From positions 1-64,000 of the forward strand of contig DATNIE010000007.1 of assembly GCA_035604595.1 (NCBI GenBank): DNA of 64,000 bases, in the 5' to 3' direction. Positions 34,330 through 41,421 of this stretch are shown in pieces (within the stretch, counting starts at the first letter, position 1; each line of letters starts with the position of its first letter). The DNA comes from CAIKZZ01 sp035604595 (GTDB taxonomy: Bacteria > Pseudomonadota > Gammaproteobacteria > Steroidobacterales > Steroidobacteraceae). The translations under genes and the position numbers were made by a program. The notes under the pieces are model-generated. The model saw only the letters and a list, made by a program, of their open reading frames with translations, had not been told where the DNA came from and did no database searches.

Positions 34330-35156
34330 GCGAGGCCGCGCCCCGCCGGCGCCTCGACGCGGGCCTTGCCGCCGCCGCCGCTGCCGGCATCATCGTCGTG
34401 CTCGCAGCGCTCGTGTCACTGACGGGTGCGTTCGACGCGGGCCTCGCGCTCAACATCGATGCCCGCCTCGCCGCGCCCTCCGCCGCCCACTGGTTCGGCA
34501 CTGACCCGCTCGGCCGCGACGTGCTCGCGATGATCGCCGCCGGGGCACGGGTGTCGCTCGGCGTGTCGCTGGGCGCGGTCGCGATCGGCGTCGGCGCCGG
34601 CGTGCCGCTCGGGCTCGTGGCCGCGGTGCTGGGCGGGGTCGGCGACGAGGCGGTCGCGCGCTTCAACGACCTCGTGTTCGCGATGCCCTCGCTCCTGCTC
34701 GCGGTGCTGCTGGCCGCGACGATGGGGCCAGGCCCCGCCAATGCGGTGATTGCGCTTGGCGTGTTCAACGTGCCGGTATTCGCGCGCCTCGCGCGGGCGG
34801 GCGCCCGCACGCTGCTCGCACGCGACTTTGTGCTGGCGGCCCGGGTCGCGGGCAAAGGACGGCTGCGGATCGCACTCGAGCACCTGCTGCCGAACCTGAC
34901 CGGATTGTTGATCGTGCAGGCGACGATCCAGCTCGCGCTGGGCATCGCGGCCGAGGCCGGGCTGTCATATGTCGGGCTCGGCGCCCAGCCGCCGGCACCG
35001 AGCTGGGGCCGCATGCTCAACGATGCGCAGACGCTGACCGCGATCGCGCCGTGGCTCGCGTGGTGTCCGGGAATCGCGCTCAGCGTGACGGTGCTCGCCT
35101 TGAGCGTACTCGGCGAGCGCTTGCGCGACGTCTTCGATCCACGGGCGCGGCGCTAG
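34326..35156 (+). CDS. Peptide ABC transporter permease, DppC type
   Basis: A 276-aa inner-membrane permease with about six helices, DppC-like WFGTDPLGRDVLAMI near the N-terminus, the EAA-like loop DFVLAARVAGKGRLRIALEHLLPNL and SYVGLGAQPPAPSWG near the end. GTG start overlaps the preceding stop (GTGA). It pairs with the permease half of the fusion protein. Confidence 0.93.
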   Translation: MSEAAPRRRLDAGLAAAAAAGIIVVLAALVSLTGAFDAGLALNIDARLAAPSAAHWFGTDPLGRDVLAMIAAGARVSLGVSLGAVAIGVGAGVPLGLVAAVLGGVGDEAVARFNDLVFAMPSLLLAVLLAATMGPGPANAVIALGVFNVPVFARLARAGARTLLARDFVLAARVAGKGRLRIALEHLLPNLTGLLIVQATIQLALGIAAEAGLSYVGLGAQPPAPSWGRMLNDAQTLTAIAPWLAWCPGIALSVTVLALSVLGERLRDVFDPRARR

Positions 35157-35160
35157 GCGC

Positions 35161-36777
35161 ATGGCGCTGCTCACCGTCAAGGGGCTCGGGGTCACGATAC
35201 GTGGCGAGGCACTGCTTCGCGACGTCTCCTTCGAGATCGCATCCGGGGAGGTCCTCGGGCTCGCCGGCGAGTCGGGTTCCGGCAAGTCGCTGACCGCGCT
35301 CGCCGTGAGTCGCCTGCTCCCGGCGACGGCCACCGCCACCGGGAGCGTGCGCTTCGAGGACCAGCCGCTGCTGGAAATGCCCGAGAAAGCGCTGTGCGCG
35401 ATTCGCGGCCGCGGCATCGGACTCGTGTTCCAGGAGCCGGCCACGGCGCTCAACCCCCTGCTGACCATCGGCGCACAGGTCGCCGAGACGGTCCGGGTCC
35501 ATCTGCCGGTGTCACGGGCCGAGGCGCGCGAGCGTGCGATGAGGGCGCTCGGTCGCGTCGGGCTCGACCCGTCACGCATTCCGCTCGATCGCTATCCGCA
35601 TCAGCTGTCCGGAGGGCAGCGGCAGCGCGTGGCGCTTGCGCTCGCGGTTGCGCTGACCCCGAAGTTGCTGATCGCCGACGAGCCGACCACTGCGCTCGAT
35701 GTGACGACGCAGGCGCAGATCCTCGCCCTGCTGCGGGAACTCGCCGCAGCCGACGGCATGTCGATCCTGCTGATCAGCCATGATCTCGCGGTCGTCGCCG
35801 AGATGGCCGACCGGCTCGCGATCCTGCACCGCGGATCGATCGTCGAGGCGGGCCGCACCGGCTCCGTGTTGCGCTCGCACCGCCACCCGTACACCGCGGC
35901 GCTGGTCCGGGACTTCACGCCGGCCGCGTTTGCGCCGCGCGTGCAGGGTCCGGCGGCGGCGCCCGTCCTCGAGGCACTCGACATCGTGCGCGAGTACCCC
36001 GGGCCGCGCACCGGGTTCCTGGCGACGGGGCCGGCGCTGCGGGCGGTCGATGGCGTGAGTCTCGCCATCGGGCCGGGCGAGCGGGTCGGGCTCGTCGGGG
36101 AGTCCGGCAGCGGCAAGTCGACGCTGGTGCGCACGCTGCTCGCGCTCGAGGCGCCCAACAGCGGCTCGGTGCGCGTGGCCGGTGAGACGCTGGCCGCTCG
36201 GCCGACGGTGCCGCAGCGGCGCCTGCGGCGCCTGCTGCAGGTGGTGTTCCAGGACCCGTACGGCAGCCTCAATCCCCGTCACCGCATCGAGCGGATCGTC
36301 GCCGAGCCGCTGCACCTGCTGGATGCGCCGCTGTCGAGGCGTGAGCGGGCGGCGCGCGTCGCCGCGGCGCTCGTTGACGTCGGACTCGAGCCAGGCACTG
36401 CCCGCCGCTTCCCGCACGAGTTCTCGGGCGGGCAGCGCCAGCGCATCGCGATCGCCCGCGCGCTCGTCCTCGAGCCGCGCCTCGTGATCCTTGACGAGGC
36501 CGTGTCGGCGCTGGACGCCTCGCTGCGCACGCAGATCCTCGAGCTGCTCGGACGGCTCAGCGAGGCGCGTGGACTCGCCTATCTGTTCGTCTCGCACGAC
36601 CTCGGCGTCGTGCGCGCCGTGACCGACCGGACGCTGGTGATGCAGGCGGGGCGCATCGTCGAGGAGGGCACGACGGAGCAGGTGCTTCTGGCGCCCCGTC
36701 ACCCGTACACTCAGACGCTGGTGGCGGCGACGCCGAACCTCGAGCGGGCGCTCGCGGGCCGGGCGTTCGGAGCATAG
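35161..36777 (+). CDS. Tandem peptide ABC transporter ATPase (DppD-DppF fused)
   Basis: A 538-aa protein with two complete ATPase domains. The first has GESGSGKS, LSGGQRQR and LLIADEPTTALD; the second GESGSGKS, FSGGQRQR and LVILDEAVSALD. Each ends with an oligopeptide-transporter tail (HPYTAALV, HPYTQTLV). Fused DppDF ATPases are known (for example YejF). With the fused binder-permease, the whole importer is encoded by three genes. Confidence 0.95.
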   Translation: MALLTVKGLGVTIRGEALLRDVSFEIASGEVLGLAGESGSGKSLTALAVSRLLPATATATGSVRFEDQPLLEMPEKALCAIRGRGIGLVFQEPATALNPLLTIGAQVAETVRVHLPVSRAEARERAMRALGRVGLDPSRIPLDRYPHQLSGGQRQRVALALAVALTPKLLIADEPTTALDVTTQAQILALLRELAAADGMSILLISHDLAVVAEMADRLAILHRGSIVEAGRTGSVLRSHRHPYTAALVRDFTPAAFAPRVQGPAAAPVLEALDIVREYPGPRTGFLATGPALRAVDGVSLAIGPGERVGLVGESGSGKSTLVRTLLALEAPNSGSVRVAGETLAARPTVPQRRLRRLLQVVFQDPYGSLNPRHRIERIVAEPLHLLDAPLSRRERAARVAAALVDVGLEPGTARRFPHEFSGGQRQRIAIARALVLEPRLVILDEAVSALDASLRTQILELLGRLSEARGLAYLFVSHDLGVVRAVTDRTLVMQAGRIVEEGTTEQVLLAPRHPYTQTLVAATPNLERALAGRAFGA

Positions 36778-36781
36778 ACAG

Positions 36782-38233
36782 ATGACCCTACCGTTTGCCT
36801 CGGATCTGCTGCTCATCGGCGGTGAGTGGCGCGCGAGCGAGGCGCGCGCGACGCTGCCGGTCGAGGATCCGTCGACCGGGACCGAGGTCGGTCGCATTGC
36901 GCGCGGTGCAGACGCTGACATCGACGCCGCGGTCCGGGCGGCGCGCGCCGCACTCGCCGGCGCGTGGGGACGGCTTGCCGGCTTCGAGCGCGGCCGGCTG
37001 CTCGCCGCCCTCGGCCGGCTGGTCCGCGAACGCGCCGAGATGCTCGCCGGGCTCGAGGCGCTCGACGTCGGCAAGCCCCTGACCCAAGCGCGGGCGGACG
37101 CGCTCGCGCTCGCGCGCTATCTCGAGTTCTATGGCGGGGCGGCCGACAAGCTGCACGGCACGACGATTCCGTACCTTGCCGACTACACCGTCTACACGCT
37201 GCGCGAGCCGCACGGCGTCACGGGGCACATCATCCCGTGGAACTACCCGATGCAGATCATCGGGCGGTCGGTCGGCGCGGCGCTGGCTGCCGGGAATGCG
37301 GTGGTGATCAAGCCGGCCGAGGAAGCCTCGCTCACCACGCTCGCCGTCGGGCGCATGGCGACCGAGATCGGCTTTCCGGCCGGCGCGATCAACGTCGTGT
37401 CGGGACTCGGGCCCGAGGCCGGGGCGGCGCTCGCCGCCCATCCGGGCGTCAATCACGTCTCGTTCACGGGCTCCGTCGAGGTCGGAATCGCCGTGCAGAC
37501 CGCGGCGGCCCGCCACGTGGCGCCGGTCACGCTCGAGCTCGGCGGCAAGTCGCCGCAGCTCGTGTTCGATGACGCCGACCTCGAGGCAGCGCTGCCGGTG
37601 CTGGTCCGCGCCGGCCTGCAGAACGCCGGCCAGACCTGCTCGGCGAGCTCGCGCCTGCTGATCCAGCGCGGTGTATACGGGCGCGTGGTCGAGGCGCTTG
37701 CAGAGCGCTATCGTGCGCTGCGCGCCGGGCCTGCTAGCCGCGACCTCGACCTCGGACCGCTGATCTCCGCGGCTCAGAAGGCGCGCGTGACGGGCCTCGT
37801 CGACGCCGGGCTCTCGGCCGGGGTCGCCACGCTCGCGCGCGGCGAGGTGAGCGCGGATGCACCCTCCGGCGGCCATTACCTCGCGCCCCTGCTGCTGGGG
37901 CCGGTCGCGCCCGACGATCGTCTGGCGCAGCAGGAGATCTTTGGACCCGTGCAGGTGGTGCTGGCGTTCGACACCGAGGAGGAAGCGGTCGCGATCGCCA
38001 ACGGCACTCCCTATGGTCTCGTCGCGGGGGCCTGGACGCGCGATGCCGGGCGGCAGCTGCGGCTCGCGCGGGCGCTGCGCGCCGGCCAGGTGTTTCTCAA
38101 CGACTACGGCGCCGCCGGTGGTGTCGAGCTGCCGTTCGGCGGCGTCGGCTGGTCCGGGCACGGGCGCGAGAAGGGCATGGAGGCGCTGTACGGGCTGACG
38201 ACGGTTAAGACCATCGCCGCACGGCACCGCTGA
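36782..38233 (+). CDS. NAD(P)-dependent aldehyde dehydrogenase
   Basis: A 483-aa aldehyde dehydrogenase. Catalytic features are present: IIPWNYPMQI, the general base in LELGGKSPQLVF, the nucleophile in NAGQTCSAS, and QEIFGPVQVV with LPFGGVGWSGHGREKG. It resembles betaine/gamma-aminobutyraldehyde or phenylacetaldehyde-type enzymes, but the substrate cannot be read from sequence. It follows the ATPase gene by four bases, so an aldehyde may arise from the imported compound. Confidence 0.87.
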   Translation: MTLPFASDLLLIGGEWRASEARATLPVEDPSTGTEVGRIARGADADIDAAVRAARAALAGAWGRLAGFERGRLLAALGRLVRERAEMLAGLEALDVGKPLTQARADALALARYLEFYGGAADKLHGTTIPYLADYTVYTLREPHGVTGHIIPWNYPMQIIGRSVGAALAAGNAVVIKPAEEASLTTLAVGRMATEIGFPAGAINVVSGLGPEAGAALAAHPGVNHVSFTGSVEVGIAVQTAAARHVAPVTLELGGKSPQLVFDDADLEAALPVLVRAGLQNAGQTCSASSRLLIQRGVYGRVVEALAERYRALRAGPASRDLDLGPLISAAQKARVTGLVDAGLSAGVATLARGEVSADAPSGGHYLAPLLLGPVAPDDRLAQQEIFGPVQVVLAFDTEEEAVAIANGTPYGLVAGAWTRDAGRQLRLARALRAGQVFLNDYGAAGGVELPFGGVGWSGHGREKGMEALYGLTTVKTIAARHR

Positions 38234-38274
38234 GGGCGGACGGTCAGGGCCGGCGAGGCCTACGGGGAGCCAAT

Positions 38275-39021
38275 GTGCGACTGACAGGCAAGACGGCCAT
38301 CATCACGGGCGCGGGTTCCGGGCTCGGCGCGGGAATCGCGCGCCGGTTCGTCGCGGAGGGGGCGCGGGTCGTGATCGCCGACATCCGGCTCGACGCGGCG
38401 CGGCAGGTGGCCGACGAGCTCGGATCGAGCGCCGTCGCGCTCGCGGTCGACGTCGCCGATGCGGCCAGCGTCGCGCTGCTCGCCCGCGAGACGGACCGGG
38501 TATTCGGCGCGGTCGACGTGCTCGTCAACAACGCCGGCATCGGCCACGTGCCGCAGCTGCTCGAGGACCTCGCCGAGCCCGAGTTCGAGCGGATCCTCGC
38601 GGTCAACGTCCGCTCCGTGTACCTGACCGCCCGCGCGTTCGTGCCAGGCATGAAGAGCCGGCGAGGCGGCGCGATCCTCAACATTGCCTCCACCGCTGGA
38701 GTGAGCCCGCGGCCGCGGCTGACCTGGTACAACGCCTCAAAAGGCTGGGTCATCACCGCCACGCGGTCGATGGCGGTCGAGCTCGCGCCATTCGGCATCC
38801 GGGTCAACGCACTGAACCCGGTGGCCAGCGACACGCCGCTGCTGAAGACATTCATGGGAGCCGACACGCCCGAGACCCGCGCGCGGTTCCTCTCGACGAT
38901 TCCGCTCGGACGCTTCGCAACGCCCGAGGACATGGGCTACGCCGCGACCTACCTGTGTTCCGACGAGGCGAGCATGGTCACGGGCGTCGCGCTCGAGGTC
39001 GACGGCGGACGCTGCATCTAG
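38275..39021 (+). CDS. Short-chain dehydrogenase/reductase
   Basis: A 248-aa SDR with TGAGSGLG cofactor loop, NNAG, the catalytic serine in IASTAG and YNASK. IADIRL after strand 2 (Asp) suggests NAD(H) preference. Substrate is unknown. GTG start has GGGGAG five bases upstream; an overlapping ATG runs into a stop after three codons. It lies 41 bp after the aldehyde dehydrogenase and 17 bp before the P1 peptidase. Confidence 0.87.
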   Translation: MRLTGKTAIITGAGSGLGAGIARRFVAEGARVVIADIRLDAARQVADELGSSAVALAVDVADAASVALLARETDRVFGAVDVLVNNAGIGHVPQLLEDLAEPEFERILAVNVRSVYLTARAFVPGMKSRRGGAILNIASTAGVSPRPRLTWYNASKGWVITATRSMAVELAPFGIRVNALNPVASDTPLLKTFMGADTPETRARFLSTIPLGRFATPEDMGYAATYLCSDEASMVTGVALEVDGGRCI

Positions 39022-39038
39022 GACATGAGGAGAGGCCC

Positions 39039-40049
39039 GTGCGCCCGGGATCCTTGAACCTGATTACCGACGTCGCGGGGCTCGCGGTCGGGCACGCGAC
39101 CGACGAGCGCGCCGCGACCGGTGTCACGACACTGATCGGAGCGCGACCGCTCGCCGCCGCCGTCGACGTCCGCGGCGGTGCGCCCGGCGCGCGCGAGACC
39201 GATGCGCTCGCCCCGGACGCGCTCGTCGGCCACGCCCATGCCATCGTGCTGGCGGGCGGCTCGGTGTTTGGCCTCGCCGCGGCCGACAGCGTCGCGACGG
39301 AGCTGTCCAAAGCGGGCATCGGCTTTCGGCTCACCGAGCACACGCACGCGACCCCGATCGTCCCGGCGGCCGTGCTGCACGACCTCGGCCACGGTGGCGA
39401 CAAGCACTGGTCGGAGCCCCCGTACCGGGAGCTCGGTCGCGAATCGCTCAGGGGCGCCGGCACCGACTTCGCGCTGGGCGCAATCGGTGCCGGCCGGGGT
39501 GCGCGGGCCGGACAGGTCGCCGGAGGCATCGGCTCGGCCTCGCTCGAGCTCGGCGACGGCCTCGTGGTCGGCGCGCTGGTGGCCGTCAATTCGATCGGCA
39601 GCGCGCTGATGCCAGACGGCAGAACCTTCTGGTCCTGGCCGTTCGAGATCGACACGGAGTTCGGCGGCGAGCGGCCGCGCGCGGGTGTGTCTGCCGTGGA
39701 CCCGGCACCCGCGGAGTCGCGGCTCGCGCTCATCGGACAGCTACGCGCCGGTACCAGCACCGTGATCGGCATCGTCGCGACCTCGGCGCCGCTGACCGGC
39801 GCCGAGTGCCGCCGCCTTGCTGTCATGGCTCACGACGGCATCGCGCGCGGCGTGCGGCCGTCGCACACGCCGTTCGACGGCGACGTCATTTTTGCGGTCG
39901 CGACGGGACTCACGCGGCTCGCCGAGGACCGGCTGCGCGCAGCGCACGTCGCCCGCCTCGGCTCGGCGGCGGCCGACTGCATGGCGCGAGCGATCGCCCG
40001 CGGTGTCTACGCGGCAAACCGCGCACCGCACGCAGTGCCCGGCCGCTGA
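39039..40049 (+). CDS. P1 family (DmpA/NylC-like) autoprocessing aminopeptidase
   Basis: A 336-aa Ntn-type hydrolase precursor. Family members cleave themselves before a Ser or Thr and then act as aminopeptidases or beta-peptidases (DmpA, BapA) or nylon-oligomer hydrolases (NylC). GHAHAIVLAGGSVFGLAAAD and HTPFDGDVIFAVATG are typical. The expected cleavage site lies in GTSTVIG (residues 238-244), so the nucleophile is probably Thr241 or a neighbour. GTG start has GAGGAGAGG upstream. There is no signal peptide. It ends the operon. Confidence 0.84.
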   Translation: MRPGSLNLITDVAGLAVGHATDERAATGVTTLIGARPLAAAVDVRGGAPGARETDALAPDALVGHAHAIVLAGGSVFGLAAADSVATELSKAGIGFRLTEHTHATPIVPAAVLHDLGHGGDKHWSEPPYRELGRESLRGAGTDFALGAIGAGRGARAGQVAGGIGSASLELGDGLVVGALVAVNSIGSALMPDGRTFWSWPFEIDTEFGGERPRAGVSAVDPAPAESRLALIGQLRAGTSTVIGIVATSAPLTGAECRRLAVMAHDGIARGVRPSHTPFDGDVIFAVATGLTRLAEDRLRAAHVARLGSAAADCMARAIARGVYAANRAPHAVPGR

Positions 40050-40074
40050 GCGGCCCCCGCCCACCGCCGGCGGG
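40041..40074 (+). terminator. Tandem hairpins at the end of the peptide operon
   Basis: GGCCGC (40041-40046) and GCGGCC (40050-40055) form a stem whose three-base loop is the TGA stop codon of the P1 peptidase. A second stem follows: CCCGCC (40056-40061) and GGCGGG (40069-40074). No T run follows, so a canonical intrinsic terminator is not proven. Confidence 0.33.
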
Positions 40075-40389
40075 CGCGTGAGGAACTCGAGCTGTGATTC
40101 GACCGGATTGGCTGGGCAGTCGGCAGCGCAATCACGGTCGCGCCGCCGCGCCTGGTGGCGCCGCGAGCGTTCGAGCGGGCCTCGGGATTGTGCGCTGCAG
40201 CACAGCATCTGTCGCGACCGGAATACACCGTGTTCGCCGGGCGATCGCTGGCGCGCCCTCGACCGCCGCTCGCCGATCCGCCAGAGTCGCGCCTCGACCC
40301 GGGTGTCTCCTGCTGGCGACGCTGTTTGACCGCGCCAGCCGGCGCCAGTACCGTCTGGTCGTCTACCGGCCGCTCAAGAGGACCTCATC
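40075..40389. other. Intergenic region upstream of bactofilin gene
   Basis: About 315 bp without a credible gene; open frames here lack homology and continue out of frame into the bactofilin. TTGACC at 40326-40331 is a possible -35, but the hexamer 17 bp later (TACCGT) is poor. AAGAGGACC just before the bactofilin ATG is its ribosome site. Nothing else is evident. Confidence 0.4.
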
Positions 40390-40911
40390 ATGGCATTCTT
40401 CAAGGACACAGCTATCGGACCCAAGGACAGCATTGCGCCCGCTCGCGACCTGCCACATCGCGAGCCAGACCGCAGCCCGGCCGCGGTCCCGGTACTCGAC
40501 ACGCCGCGTCGTACGGCGGAACGCGCCGAGGCGCGCGCGGAGGGCAAGGAGTCGTTCATCGCTGCGGAACTCACGATCGACGGCAAGATCGAGGGAGTCG
40601 GCAGCGTGCGCATCGCCGGTCGCTTCAAGGGCGATGTGCAGGTGCAGGGGAACCTGACGCTCGACTCGGGCGCGCACCTGACCGGCCAGGTCAAGGCACG
40701 CCACGTCACGGTGAGTGGCGAGCTGCACGGCAACATCGACGGCGCGCAGCGCGTGGAGCTGCTCGACGGTGGGGTACTCGTGGGCGATGTCAAGGCGGGG
40801 TCGCTGACCGTCGCGTCCGGCTCGCGCATGCGCGGCCAGGTCGAGTTCGGCTGGGACGACAAGGGCGCACCACGTCCGGAGTTCACCAAGGGCAACGGAT
40901 CCGGCGGATGA
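40390..40911 (+). CDS. Bactofilin
   Basis: A 173-aa bactofilin, a self-assembling beta-helical cytoskeletal protein used for shape, stalk or polar functions. The core (about residues 52-155) shows the repeating turns LTIDGKIEG, VRIAGRFKGDVQVQGNL, HLTGQVKARHVTVSGELHGNI and GSRMRGQVEFG, flanked by disordered polar tails as usual. It is coupled to the next gene by a one-codon overlap (ATGA). Confidence 0.93.
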   Translation: MAFFKDTAIGPKDSIAPARDLPHREPDRSPAAVPVLDTPRRTAERAEARAEGKESFIAAELTIDGKIEGVGSVRIAGRFKGDVQVQGNLTLDSGAHLTGQVKARHVTVSGELHGNIDGAQRVELLDGGVLVGDVKAGSLTVASGSRMRGQVEFGWDDKGAPRPEFTKGNGSGG

Positions 40912-41267
40912 GCGCACAGCGCCCGTCTGTTGCGGGCAAGACGCGCGCCTGTCCCCACTGCAAGGCGACGATACTCGAGAGCGCGAGCGTCTGCCCGGCC
41001 TGCCGGCATTACCTGCGCTTCGATGCGGCGGCGCAGCCTGTCGTGTCGCCGAGCGTGCAGGCCTTTCGCGTCGAGGGCGTCATCCGAAACCACGAGCCAT
41101 CCCGCCACTGGGAGTATGCCGTCGTCGTGACGATCCGTAACGAGCGCGGCGAGGAGGTCCGCCGGCAGGTCGTCAACGTCGGCGCCCTGGAGCCCCAGGA
41201 ACGACGCACGTTCACGGTGGCGGTCGAGATGTCGGGGGGGTCGGGCCCGGCGAACTCGACCGGCTGA
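40908..41267 (+). CDS. Small zinc-ribbon protein coupled to bactofilin
   Basis: A 119-aa protein with a zinc-ribbon knuckle pair, CPHC and CPAC (about residues 15-34). A C-terminal half of alternating strands follows (VEGVIRNHEP, YAVVVTIRNERGEEVRRQVVN, RRTFTVAVEM) that looks like a small beta-sandwich of the FxLYD/DUF3426 type. No membrane segment. Function unknown. The ATG overlaps the bactofilin stop, implying co-translation and perhaps a joint role. Confidence 0.8.
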   Translation: MSAQRPSVAGKTRACPHCKATILESASVCPACRHYLRFDAAAQPVVSPSVQAFRVEGVIRNHEPSRHWEYAVVVTIRNERGEEVRRQVVNVGALEPQERRTFTVAVEMSGGSGPANSTG

Positions 41268-41421
41268 CCCGCGGCCGGCCGCACACCGGCTGCCGCCCGA
41301 GATGATCGACTTCCTCCGCCCGCCGGCGCACCACTCACGAGAATCCTCCACCACCACGCGGCTCGGGTTCGTATCCTGAGGCCGGCGGTCGGGGCGCACC
41401 TGTCGGAAGGTCACGGTCAGC

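Noticed and set aside
40155..40907. Long upstream extension in frame with the zinc-ribbon gene
   Set aside because: It lies in a different frame over the whole bactofilin gene and has shadow-like composition; the ATG at 40908 overlaps the bactofilin stop and begins the conserved part.
41234..41240. Run of seven G near the end of the zinc-ribbon gene as a phase-variable tract
   Set aside because: Seven G is unremarkable at this base composition and it encodes a Gly-rich tail close to the stop codon, so slippage would have little effect.
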